Shown here piece after piece: positions 18,011 through 27,477 of a stretch of 64,000 bases of DNA; position 1 is the stretch's first letter; the number at the start of each line of letters is the position of its first letter. The notes under the pieces are model-generated. The model had not been told where the DNA came from. It ran no database searches and saw only the letters and a list, made by a program, of their open reading frames with translations. Made by a program: the position numbers and the translations under genes. Source of the DNA: JBKQVT01 sp963727245 (GTDB lineage Bacteria > Planctomycetota > Planctomycetia > Pirellulales > Thermoguttaceae); contig CAVSFO010000013.1 in the NCBI GenBank assembly GCA_963727245.1, positions 62,001 to 126,000 on the forward strand. The letters run 5' to 3'.

Positions 18011-18727
18011 ATGATCGAAGCCCAAGGGCTGTCCAAGTATTTTGGCAGTTTTGCGGCCATCGAGGACGTTACTTTCCAGATTCGCCAAGGCGAGGTGGTG
18101 GCTTTTCTGGGGCCGAACGGGGCGGGCAAGAGCACCACGATGAAGCTCTTGACCGGCTATCTGGCCCCCTCGGCGGGGACGGCACGGATCGCCGGGCACG
18201 ACATGGCGACCGATCGCCTGGCCGGCTCGGCCAAGCTCGGCTACCTGCCGGAGAACGGCCCCCTGTATCCCGACATGACGCCCCGCAGCCTGTTGGACTT
18301 TTTCGCCGACGCCCGGGGCATGTCCGCCGGCCTGAAGCGGCAGCGGATCGCCGAGGTCGTGGAGCTTTGCTCGCTCTCCAGCGTGATCGGCAAGCCCATC
18401 GGCAAGCTGTCGCGGGGCTATCGCCAGCGGGTGGGCATGGCCCAGGTGCTGCTCCACGAGCCCGACGTGCTGATCCTCGACGAGCCCACCGCCGGCCTGG
18501 ATCCCAACCAGATCCACGAGGTCCGCGACACGATCCGCAAGCTGGGCCGGAGCAAGACCATTTTGCTCTCCACCCACATCCTGCAAGAAGTGGAAGCGAT
18601 GGCCCCCCGCGTGCTCTTCATCGACGAAGGCCGCCTGATCTTCGACGGCACGGTCGCCGAGTTGACCAAGGACGGCCAGCCCTTGGACGTGCATTTCCGC
18701 CAACTCTCCGGCGCCGGCGCCGGCTAA
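18011..18727 (+). CDS. ABC transporter ATP-binding protein (GldA-like)
   Basis: This 238-residue ATPase has all ABC signatures: Walker A GPNGAGKSTT, Q-loop region YLPENGPLYPDMT, signature LSRGYRQRVGMAQ, Walker B VLILDEPTAGLDP and the H-loop STHILQEVE. The YLPENGPLY sequence is typical of the ABC-2 type GldA/NatA group. It is the first gene of a three-gene operon: the GldF-GldG fusion follows after 67 bases and a DUF4340 protein after that. Together they should form an ABC-2 exporter; in Bacteroidetes the homologues are needed for gliding, but in other phyla the substrate is unknown. The frame is intact. Confidence 0.85.
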   Translation: MIEAQGLSKYFGSFAAIEDVTFQIRQGEVVAFLGPNGAGKSTTMKLLTGYLAPSAGTARIAGHDMATDRLAGSAKLGYLPENGPLYPDMTPRSLLDFFADARGMSAGLKRQRIAEVVELCSLSSVIGKPIGKLSRGYRQRVGMAQVLLHEPDVLILDEPTAGLDPNQIHEVRDTIRKLGRSKTILLSTHILQEVEAMAPRVLFIDEGRLIFDGTVAELTKDGQPLDVHFRQLSGAGAG

Positions 18728-18794
18728 CCCCACGGCAACGTCTTCCTTCCTCCAGTTCAATCCACTCGGCAACGGAATCAGTGCGGTAGGAATT

Positions 18795-21700
18795 ATGAAT
18801 ACCAGCGTGTTGTATGCGGTCTTCAAACGGAACTTCGTCAGCTACTTTTCCAACCCCACCGGCTACCTGTTCATCTGCGTGTTCGTGTTGCTCAGCTCGA
18901 TCGCGGCCTTCTGGCCCGTCGAGTTCTTCAACACCAACCTGGCCAACCTCGACCAGCTCAACAACAATCCCTACCTGAACTTCTTCACGATCATGCTGGT
19001 CTTCATTCCGGCGATCACCATGGGGATCTGGTCGGATGAGCGACGGCAAGGGACCGACGAGCTGCTGCTGACCATTCCGGCGGGCGATTTCGACGTCGTG
19101 TTGGGCAAGTACCTGGCCGCCGTGGCGGTCTTCACCGTGGCCCTGCTGTATTCCCTGGCCTGCAATTACGGATTGCTCAGGCTGCTGCTGGGCAATCCGG
19201 ACGTGGGCCTCTTCCTGGGCACCTACGCCGGCTACTGGCTGGTCGGACTGGCCATGCTGGCCATCGGCATGGTGGCTTCGTTCCTCACCGGCAACCTCAC
19301 CATCGCCTTCGTGCTGGGCGTGCTCTTCAACGCCCCCCTGGTCCTGATCGCGGTCGTGGCCAACGCCACGGCCGAGTTCCTCCTCACCCCCGAGGCGTCC
19401 GCGGCCATCAAGCCCTGGGGCCTGCACGCGCAGTTTCAGGATTTCAGCCGCGGCGTGCTGAGCAGCGCGGCGGCCGCCTACTTCCTCCTCATCGTCGCCG
19501 TGATGCTCTACGTGAGCGTGATCCTCATCGGGCGGCGGCACTGGCGCAGCGGCCGGGGCACGACCTCCAGCCCGCTTTTCTATTCGGTCTTGCACGGGCT
19601 GTGGGCAGTCAGCTTCGCCGGCCTGGCGATGCTCCTGTTGGCCCCGGCGCTGCAATCTTCGGTTGCCTCCTGGACCGCCCGCTGGCCCGCCCTGGCCACG
19701 TCCCTGGGGCCCTATTGCACCACCGCCGCCCTGGTCGGCTGCCTGGCGGTCGCCTACCTGGTTCTCCACTGGGCGTTGTTGCGGCACTGGTCCGGCGGGC
19801 CCCGGGAGCCTGCGGGAGCGTCGCGCGCCCGGCTGGTGCCGGTGCTGCACTTCGCCGTGCTCGCCCTGGCGGGGCTGGCGGTGGCGGCGATCTACTGGGA
19901 GCGGCATTCACGAACTCCCCCGGCGGCGATCCCGGGGAGCATCTTGCTGGTCGTCCTGGGCATTTACCTGGTGGCCCTGGTCGCGCTGGCGGCCGGCTGG
20001 CGGCGCTATCCGCACGGCGCCTCGCTGGTGCCGGGTCACTGCATCGTGCGGTTCCTGGCCTTGCTGCTGGCGGCCGCGGGGCTAACGATGGTCCTGCAAC
20101 GGCACGACGCCCGCATGGACGTGACCAGCGAGCGGCTCAGCTCGCTGTCGCCGCAGACGCTGAAGCTGCTGGAGGGGTTGAAGCTGGACCGGCCGGTGCG
20201 GATCGAAGCCTTCGTCAGCCCCATCGTGCCCGAAGACTACGTGCAGACGCGCTTGAACTTGTTGAGCACGCTCCGCGAGATCCAGGCCCGCCGGCCCGAC
20301 AAGGTCGAGGTCCAGATCCGGCCCACCGAGCGGCTGAGCGACGAAGAAGACCGGGCCGAGCGCCGCTACGGCATCACGCCCCACCGCGTGGAAATCCACG
20401 ACAGCGACGCCGAGGGCGCCGACAGCATCTTCCTGGGCGTGGCCATGACCTCCGGCCTGCAGAAGGTGATCGTGCCCTTCATCGACAAGGGCATCCCCGC
20501 CGAATACGAGATCATCCGTTCGCTCTGCACGGTGGCGCAGCAGAAGCGGAAGCGGGTGGGCATCCTCGCCACCGACGCCCCGCTCTACGGTGCCCTGAAC
20601 ATGCAGACCTTCACTCCCAGCCCCAACTGGCCGATCATCGACGAATTGCAGAAGCAGTACGAAGTGGTGCGCGTGGACGCCAGCAAGCCCATCACCGAGC
20701 GCTACGACGTGCTGCTGGCCGTGCAGCCGTCGACGCTGGGCCCCGAAGACATGGAGAACTTCCTCGCCGCCGTGCGCAACGGGCAGCCGACGGCCATTTT
20801 CGAGGACCCCTGCCCGACCCCGCTCAGTGAAGTGGCCGCCACCAGCATGCCCCGGCAGCCCCCCGGCGGCATGAATCCCTTCATGCAGCAACGGCAGCTT
20901 CCCAAGGGCGACATCACCCAGTTGTGGCAACTGCTGGGCGTCGCCTTCTCCGCCGACCAGGTCGTCTGGCAACGATATAACCCCTATCGGAAGATCCCCT
21001 TCCCCGAGGAATTCGTGTTCGTCGATCGGGCCGAAGGCGCCAAAAATCCGTTCAATCCCGACGACCCGATCACGGCCGGATTGCAGCAGATGTTGTTCCC
21101 CTTCCCGGGTTCGATCGTGGGATTGAACGCCTCGAATTTGGATTTCACTCCCCTGATTACCACGAAGATGAGGCCCGACGGCACGGTACTCTTCAGCGAG
21201 TTGATGCACGCCGACGCCGGCGGGGGGCGGCACCAGGAGCCCTCCGACATCGACTACGTGCTGGCGGCCCGCATCCGCGGCAAGCCCAAGGCCGCCTTGC
21301 GCGGCGGCGGCGGCAAGACCCGCGTTGCCCGAGCTCAACGTGGTCCTGGTGTCCGACGTGGACCTGCTCAGCCCGGCCATCTTTCAACTCCGCGAGAAGG
21401 CCGAGATTCCGGAGTTGGGTATCCGCATCGACCTGGACAACGTCAGCTTCGTGCTCAACGCGCTGGACAGCCTGGCCGGCGACGACCACGGCTTCTGGGC
21501 CATCCGCAGCCATCGGCCTACATACCGCACGCTGACGCAGATGGAAAAGCGGACCGAGGCTTCCACGGAGAAAGCGGCCAAGCAGCGGAAGAAGTTCTAC
21601 GACGATTGCGACAAGGCAATTCAAGATGCACAGGAGGCAGTCGATCGCAGGGTCGAGGAAATCAAGAAGAACAGCGAAGGCAACAGCACCGAGGCCATCC

Positions 21701-21954
21701 AGGCCCTCGGCATCGCCGTGGCGGAAGGCCAGCGCAAGGTGGAAGCGGCCACGCAAAAGTGCCAAAAGGACCGCGATAAAGCAGTCAGAATCACGATGCG
21801 GGACTACCACCGGGAGGTCCGCCAGGTGGAGAACCAGGTCAAGTGGCTGGCGATCCTGCTGCCCTTCATCCCGCCGCTGATGCTGGGGTTGGTCGTCTTC
21901 GCCGGCCGCCGCGCCCGCGAGCGCGAGGGCGTCTCCCAGAAGCGCCTGCGGTAA
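18795..21954 (+). CDS. GldF-GldG fusion: ABC-2 permease plus ABC_transp_aux protein, one frameshift
   Basis: About 1050 residues. Residues 1-240 are a six-segment ABC-2 permease (YLFICVFVLLSSIAAFWPVEF, GIWSDERRQGTDELLLTIPA, the typical linker to the second segment). Several further hydrophobic segments span residues 250-440. Residues 440-860 are a GldG-like soluble domain with DVTSERLSSLSPQTLKLL, KRKRVGILATDAPL and DVLLAVQPSTLGPEDMENFL. The C-terminus (21540-21900) is a charged coiled coil ending in the membrane segment LAILLPFIPPLMLGLVVF. Near 21320 the frame shifts; dropping one base gives PELNVVLVSDVDLLSP and carries on to 21954. In many genomes GldF and GldG are separate proteins; here they are one. 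Confidence 0.8.
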
Positions 21955-22024
21955 GGTTGCCGGAGATGGCCCGGCGCGTCGGCGGCCGCCGGTTTGTGTC
22001 ACACTGCCAAGCAAGGAACGATCC

Positions 22025-23794
22025 ATGAACCAAAACACAAAAACCGCAATTTTCATCGGCGTCGCCGTGGCGGCGGCGCTGGCCGCCTGGTGGACGCGTC
22101 CCACGCTGCGGGCCAACGACAAAAGCGACCTCCGCGGCCAGACGTTGTACGCCAACTTCGATCCCCTCAAGGCCGCCAGCCTGGAAATCGTCGCCTTCGA
22201 CGAAGACACCTCGAGGGTGCGGCCCTTCAAGGTCGAGATCGCCCAGGGCAAGAGCCACGGCAAGCCCCGCTGGTCGATCCCCTCGCACGACAATTATCCG
22301 GCCGACGCCCAAAACCAGTTGGCCGACGCGGCCACCGCGCTGATGGGGCTGAAGATTCTCAACGTCGTCAGCGACAGCCCCGGCGATCACGAACTCTACG
22401 GCGTGATCGATCCGGAGTCGAAAGACCTCCAGGTGGGCAGCAGCGGCGTCGGCACCCGCGTGGTCATGAAAGACAAGAAGGGCAACACGCTGCTGTCGTT
22501 GATCCTCGGCAAGCCGGTGGCCGACCGGCCGGAGCAGCGCTACGTCCGCCGCGGCGACCAGGACCCCGTCTACGTGGTCGCCGTCAAGACCGACAAGCTT
22601 TCCGACAAGTTCGGCGACTGGATCGAGAAGGACCTGCTGAAGATGAACACCTGGGACATCAAGGAGGTGTGGATCAGCGATTACTCGGTCGACCGGCTGC
22701 AGGGCGAATTGCAGCGGAAGGGCGAGATCGTCCTCTCCTACGACGACACGGCCGCTGCCGCCGAGCCGAAATGGAAGCTGGTCAAAGACGAGAAATATCG
22801 CGGCGACCGCTGGGTGGGCGGCAAGCTGGCCGCCGACGAGGAACTCAACGTCGCCAATCTCGACGACATGAAGACCGCCCTGGAAAATCTGAAGATCGTC
22901 GATGTCCGCCCCAAGCCGGCCGGACTCAGCGCCGATCTGAAGGCCAACGCCGACTTCCTCAGCAACGCCGAGGCCGCCCGCTCGCTGGAACGCTGCGGTT
23001 ACTTCAAGGCCATGGTCGAAGGCCAACCCGAGTTCCTTTCCAACGACGGCGAAGTCCGTTTCCTCATGAAGGACGGCGTCGAATATGTCCTTCGTTTCGG
23101 CGCCGCCCTGGGCCCCGGCGCCAAGGAGAAGGACGCCAAGAAGGGCGGGCAGAAGGACTCCGGCGGGCTGAACCTGAACCGCTACCTGTTGGTCATGGCG
23201 GAGTTCAATCCGGCGGCCATCGCCAAGCCCGTGCTCAAGGAGCTTCCCGCGTTGCCCGCCAAGGAAGAGAAGGCCGGCAAGGCGAAAAGCGACGCCAAGA
23301 CGGCCGACGCGAAGACCGGCGCTGCGAAGAGCGAGGCCGGCAAGGCCCCCGCCAAGGCCCCGGACAAGGCGGCCAAGGCCGGCAAGACCGACAGCGCCGC
23401 GGCCGCCAAGAAGGACCAACCCGCCAACGAGCCGCCGAAACCCGACCTCCAGGCCGAGCGCCGGCGCATCGAAAAGGAAAACCAGCGCCAGCGGGAGGAG
23501 TATGAAGAGAAGATCGCCCAGGGCAAGAAGCACGTCAAGGAACTCAACGACCGCTTCGCCGACTGGTACTATGTCATCTCCGACGACGTGTACCGCAAGA
23601 TCCATCTAAGTCGCCAACAGGTCGTCAAGAAGAAGGAGAAGAAGGACGCCCACGGGAAGACCGCCAGCGGCGAGTCGCTGCACGAGCACGGCGATCACGA
23701 CCATGAGCACGATGACGCGGACGAGGACCACCACGCCGATCCGGCCGCAACCCTCGATAAGCTGAAGCACGAGGGCCCCGGCCCGCAGCCGTAG
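22025..23794 (+). CDS. DUF4340 membrane-anchored protein with His-rich tail
   Basis: 589 residues in an intact frame, starting at the ATG at 22025. A single N-terminal membrane segment (TAIFIGVAVAAALAAWW) is followed by repeated DUF4340 units with LDPLKAASLEIVAFD-type and NVVSDSPGDHELYGVIDPES stretches. Residues about 415-480 are a Lys/Ala-rich low-complexity linker. Then comes a coiled-coil segment (RRIEKENQRQREEYEEKIAQ) and WYYVISDDVYRKIH. The last 45 residues are very rich in His and Asp (HEHGDHDHEHDD), a probable metal-binding tail. DUF4340 proteins almost always follow GldG-like genes and are presumed periplasmic partners of that transporter. Last gene of the operon. Confidence 0.8.
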   Translation: MNQNTKTAIFIGVAVAAALAAWWTRPTLRANDKSDLRGQTLYANFDPLKAASLEIVAFDEDTSRVRPFKVEIAQGKSHGKPRWSIPSHDNYPADAQNQLADAATALMGLKILNVVSDSPGDHELYGVIDPESKDLQVGSSGVGTRVVMKDKKGNTLLSLILGKPVADRPEQRYVRRGDQDPVYVVAVKTDKLSDKFGDWIEKDLLKMNTWDIKEVWISDYSVDRLQGELQRKGEIVLSYDDTAAAAEPKWKLVKDEKYRGDRWVGGKLAADEELNVANLDDMKTALENLKIVDVRPKPAGLSADLKANADFLSNAEAARSLERCGYFKAMVEGQPEFLSNDGEVRFLMKDGVEYVLRFGAALGPGAKEKDAKKGGQKDSGGLNLNRYLLVMAEFNPAAIAKPVLKELPALPAKEEKAGKAKSDAKTADAKTGAAKSEAGKAPAKAPDKAAKAGKTDSAAAAKKDQPANEPPKPDLQAERRRIEKENQRQREEYEEKIAQGKKHVKELNDRFADWYYVISDDVYRKIHLSRQQVVKKKEKKDAHGKTASGESLHEHGDHDHEHDDADEDHHADPAATLDKLKHEGPGPQP

Positions 23795-23835
23795 CGCCGG
23801 CCGGGCGGGCCGTGGAACCTGGAATCCCTCCCCAC

Positions 23836-23930
23836 GCCCACCGGCTGCGGCCGGTGGGAAGGAAGTGCAACGGTTATTGTGCCCGCCGTTCCCACCGGTC
23901 GCAGCCGGTGGGCTTGGGTGGTATATACAG
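23836..23930. repeat. Inverted pair of CCACCGG palindromes
   Basis: Two copies of the CCCACCGG-CCGGTGGG palindrome face each other across about 30 bases (one reads CCACCGGCTGCGGCCGGTGG, the other CCACCGGTCGCAGCCGGTGG). This is a typical REPIN-like arrangement, located between two convergent genes. Confidence 0.7.
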
Positions 23931-23956
23931 GCGCCACGGAGGCGGAACGGGCAGCC

Positions 23957-25360
23957 TCACGCCGCCGGCGGCCCGAAGTACGTCGGCCCCGCGACGGTCG
24001 TCCCGGCCGGCAGCTTGGCGGCCAACTCCCCGGCGTCCATCGCCAAGAGCGGATTGATCTCGACCGCCACGCCGTCGGCCACTTCCACGCCGGCGTCGCG
24101 CAGCCACTGGCGATGCAAATCGGCCATCTGCGCCCGGACCGTCTCCGCCGTGTCGCGCTCGGCGCCGGAGGCATTCTTGAGCGGCCCGAAGGCCCGGGCC
24201 GGATCGACCTCGATCACCACCACGCCGGCGGCCGACGGCATGAGATCGAAGATGAAGCGCTCGAATTTCAGCGCGTTGGGCTCGCGCGGCGCCACGGGCC
24301 CTCCGGCGGCATCCACGCAGGCCACCTTCTTGCGGGCCACGTGGAAGGGCAGGCCCGCGCCGGCGGCGGCCATCCGCTCCAGAAACGCCACCTCGAAGAC
24401 GTGCACCGCAATGCTGCCGGCCCAAATGGCCAGCGAGCCGTCGGCGTTGCGCCGCCGGGCCACGTCGTCGGGCAGGTCGCTGTACTCGATCACCAGCGGC
24501 CGGCCGTCCACCGCCACGACGTTGCCCACCTTGTCCAGCGGATCGCGCTTGGCGATCACCTGGCTGCTCATCTCCGCGCCGCAGAGCAGGTGATAGCCCA
24601 GGTGCTCGGCGCCGCAAACGTCCACCAGCGGATTGTCGACCTGGAAGTAGAAGAGTTGGCGGATGCCGCGGCGCCGGGCGTCGTCCAGGCAGCCGCTGCG
24701 GGCGAAGGCTTCCAACATGCCGCCGTGCCCGTCGGGACTGGTGGCCAGCCGGCCCGGGGCCTCCAACAGCAGCCCGCCCCCGGCCGCATCGACCGCCGGC
24801 ACCGTCCCTTGGCAGAAGATTTTCAGATCGTCCTCGGGCAGTCCGAAGCGCTCGTGGCGGGCGAAGAAGGCGACGGTTTCCTGGTGGGTTGCGGGGCTGG
24901 TCATCAGGTACAGCGGTATCCGCACGCCGTAGCGGCGCGCCACGGCCAGCAGCTTCTCGACGTGGACCTGGAACAGCGACCGCCCTGAGACCGGCCCGAT
25001 GGGAAACATGCCCTTGGGATGGTCGAATCCCAGCCGGGTCCCCTGCCCTCCCGCCACCAACATCGCGCCGACCGCGGCGGCGGCCAGCGCCTGGCTGCCG
25101 CGCCGGCGGGCGGCCTCGGGGGTGAAGCGGTTCGCGGCGGCCTGCAAGCGGAAGGCCGGCGGCGGGCCCGCCCGGTCGGCCAGCGCGCGGACGTTGCCCT
25201 GTTCGTTGCGGCCTTGATAGAGCCGCCGCAGCAGATCCAGATCGATCGCGCAGGCCTGCGCGGCGAGCGACTCCCGCTCGGATGGGTTCAACCGGTCCCA
25301 AAACGCCAGCACGTGCTGCTGGCCATAGGGCGCCAGCAGCGCCAAGAGTTCTTCCTTCAT
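23957..25360 (-). CDS. UDP-sugar pyrophosphorylase (UAP1/UGP family)
   Basis: The 467-residue enzyme should join UTP with a sugar 1-phosphate, probably N-acetylglucosamine 1-phosphate, to give the UDP-sugar and pyrophosphate in the cytoplasm. The nucleotide-binding loop reads MLVAGGQGTRLGFDHPKGMF. Later motifs are PLYLMTSPATHQETVAFF, RLATSPDGHGGMLEAF, FYFQVDNPLVDVCG and VVEKVGN-like DKVGNVV. The family N-terminus usually begins with a short helix like MKEELLALLAPYGQQHVLAF, so I choose the ATG at 25360; ATGs at 25390 and 25408 are also in frame but are close to the upstream repeat. The C-terminus (FGPPAA) ends at 23957. Frame intact. Whether it uses GlcNAc or glucose cannot be told. Confidence 0.8.
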   Translation of the reverse strand: MKEELLALLAPYGQQHVLAFWDRLNPSERESLAAQACAIDLDLLRRLYQGRNEQGNVRALADRAGPPPAFRLQAAANRFTPEAARRRGSQALAAAAVGAMLVAGGQGTRLGFDHPKGMFPIGPVSGRSLFQVHVEKLLAVARRYGVRIPLYLMTSPATHQETVAFFARHERFGLPEDDLKIFCQGTVPAVDAAGGGLLLEAPGRLATSPDGHGGMLEAFARSGCLDDARRRGIRQLFYFQVDNPLVDVCGAEHLGYHLLCGAEMSSQVIAKRDPLDKVGNVVAVDGRPLVIEYSDLPDDVARRRNADGSLAIWAGSIAVHVFEVAFLERMAAAGAGLPFHVARKKVACVDAAGGPVAPREPNALKFERFIFDLMPSAAGVVVIEVDPARAFGPLKNASGAERDTAETVRAQMADLHRQWLRDAGVEVADGVAVEINPLLAMDAGELAAKLPAGTTVAGPTYFGPPAA

Positions 25361-25413
25361 GGTTGACAGGTCGATGTCCTTGTTCCTCATTAGTTTCTGC
25401 TGCGGAAGCATTT

Positions 25414-25494
25414 GTAGGGTGGGTCGAGCGCAGCGAGCCCCACCACAATCCGCGCAACATGATGGTGGGGCTCGCTGCGCTCGACCCACCCTAC
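25414..25494. repeat. GTAGGGTGGG inverted repeat, complete copy
   Basis: Both arms are intact and nearly identical to the copy at 14526-14606, with the same loop start ACAATCCGC. It lies 54 bases upstream of the pyrophosphorylase start. Confidence 0.8.
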
Positions 25495-25524
25495 AATTTT
25501 ACGGCCCTCCGCAACAGAGGCTCA

Positions 25525-26913
25525 TTAGAGCGAGCGCGCCGCCGGGGCGTCTCCTTCCGGGACTTCGGCCGCTTGCAGCACGGTGATCCGCGGCGCGGCG
25601 TGCAACTCGATTTTCAGTTTTTCGCGCTCCTTGGCGATGGTGCGGACCGTCTCTTCCAAGAGCGTGATCCGGGCCTGCGCAAGTCCCCCTCGACGCTGGT
25701 TTGGCAGGCCTGAAGCGCTTTCTTCTCCGCCCGCTGGCCGCTCTGCTCGCAATCGCTCACCACTTGCGTCAGCACGTCGACCTGGGATTCGATGCGTCTG
25801 AGCTCGGCTTCGCCGGCGGCGCGTTTGCGCTCTTCCTGGTCCCGCCGCAGTTCCGCGCGCCGCGTGCCGATCTCCCCTTGCACCGCCTTCAACTGTGCGG
25901 TCAGCTTTTCGGCCGCCGGGGCGTCGGCGCCGAGAAGTTGCCTCTTCAATTCGGCCACCTGCGGTATGAGGGCCTGGCTGATCAGCAGATCGTTTTGGGC
26001 CAGGGCATCGACCTCGCAGTCGGGCACGTCGGTATTCTTGGTATTGGCCGCCTGAATCTCTGCGGCTCTCTGCTCCGCCCGCGCCCGCCGCAAGTCGCTT
26101 CGTGCCGCTGTAAGCTCCCTGCGCGCCTCGAGCGCGTCTTCGACGGCCAACTGCCGGCTGACCAGGCCGGCGGGCGTCTGAGCCGTGCCCGCCGCTTCGG
26201 CCAGTTGTCTGGCGGTGTTGCGGTCTTTTCTCAATTCCTCTTCCTTGTCGGCATAGACGTTGTCGAGTTCGTCCAGGCGACGCTCCTTGCGTTTCCGCTC
26301 GCCGTCCACAGCCTCCTCCAGATAGGCCCCCACCACGGCGTTGACCAGGCCAGCGGCCGCCGCGGCATCGCCGATCGCCAGCCCTACCCGCATGATCTCA
26401 CCGTCACCGGGGAAATCGACGCGGAGCTGTCCGGCCAACCAGTCGGCCTCGTCGTGGCCCGCCGCCGCGCACCGCAAGGCGGGGAGGCCTGCGATGCCGG
26501 GCTTTCGCAGCGCCGCGACCGACACGAGCCGGCTCTTCATCAGTTGAATCTGCGTCGCCTTAAACAGCGCATAATCGCTCGCCGGCCCCGGAAAAATCAC
26601 ATAGGGCTCCTCCTTGGCCACGCGCAACGAGGCAAAGACCGCCTCGGATCGACCGGCCGGCGGCCGCTCCGCCGGGGCCTCCGCCGACGGCTTTCCCTCC
26701 GAAACCTCGACCTCCCGCGCTCTGAGCGACCTCGGCGGCGGGCAGGCCCGTCGCCGCTCCCGGCGGCGAAACCGCCCTGGGCGCCGCCTGGCCGAGGGAG
26801 ACGTCCGACTGGCGGCCGGAACAACTGCCCAGGGCCATCGCGCCCAGCAGGCACGTACCCACGGCAAGCCAGCGAGGAAGCATCACGGCCCGGGCTGTCC
26901 AAAAAAGCTTCAT
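25525..26913 (-). pseudogene. Wzz-like polysaccharide chain-length lipoprotein, two frameshifts
   Basis: The ATG at 26913 has GAGGTG in front. The N-terminus has a signal with a probable lipobox (LLGAMALGSC). The frame changes near 26740; the following 25614-26750 frame has the Wzz-type signature: DYALFKATQIQLMKSRLVSV, then WLAGQLRVDFPGDGEIMRVG and AGLVNAVVGAYLEEAVDGER. A long coiled coil follows (residues about 210-420, RRLDELDNVYADKEEELRKD). A second shift near 25690 leads to ITLLEETVRTIAKEREKLKI and the stop at 25525. Such proteins regulate polysaccharide assembly and export at the inner membrane in planctomycetes. The usual kinase partner is not adjacent. A lipid anchor in place of a first membrane helix is unusual. 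Confidence 0.65.
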
Positions 26914-26949
26914 GGGAACACCTCGCAAGTTGCAGTTGCCCCCCCCACA

Positions 26950-26976
26950 GGTGGCGCGAGGGGGACAGTCCCCCGC
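26950..26976. repeat. Fragment of the GGGGACAGTCCC element
   Basis: GGGGGACAGTCCCCC is a self-complementary core of this repeat family, without the ATTTTCG arms. It lies just upstream of the Wzz-like gene. Confidence 0.5.
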
Positions 26977-27038
26977 GTACCTCGAAGAGAGCCCGCCCGC
27001 GCCTGATTGTGCTTCATCCCAGAGAGGAAGTCAAGAAA

Positions 27039-27362
27039 TCACCACCCCATGACCATGTTCGACTCGATGGCCTTGCGGGCCCGTTCCAGGTCGGTGCCGG
27101 TATGCTGCATGTACAGGCGGATGGCGTGGACCTTGTCCCCGGAAGCCTTGGCCAAGCAATCGCGGGCGGTGAAGCAGGGGTCGGCATTTCCCGTAATGCC
27201 CAGGGCGGATTTCGAAATGACCCACGTATCGCGGGGGCGGCGCGTCACCCGAAGCGGCGGTTCGTGCGGGTAACTCTCATGTACCAGTTCCGTGGCGGCC
27301 TGCTCGTCGTGCGCCCAGGTAATGATGATGTGGGAGGCAGTTTCGATTTCGAACAGCGGCAT
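27039..27362 (-). CDS. Small unknown protein
   Basis: A 107-residue intact frame starts at the ATG at 27362 after AGAAAGG. The sequence is well mixed and probably a folded alpha/beta protein (MPLFEIETASHIIITWAHDE, then RDTWVISKSALGITGNAD and ERARKAIESN). No signal peptide or membrane segment. No family recognised. It stands alone between two genes of the same strand; similar small 'planctomycete-only' proteins are common. Confidence 0.6.
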   Translation of the reverse strand: MPLFEIETASHIIITWAHDEQAATELVHESYPHEPPLRVTRRPRDTWVISKSALGITGNADPCFTARDCLAKASGDKVHAIRLYMQHTGTDLERARKAIESNMVMGW

Positions 27363-27477
27363 GGATAATGGGCCTTTCTCGACTACGTGGTGAAGGAACC
27401 CCCGACGCCAAAGCCACGATTATACCCCGGAGGCTTCCGTGCTGTCCAGCGAGGCGGCCGTGCCGAGGAAAGGCTCC

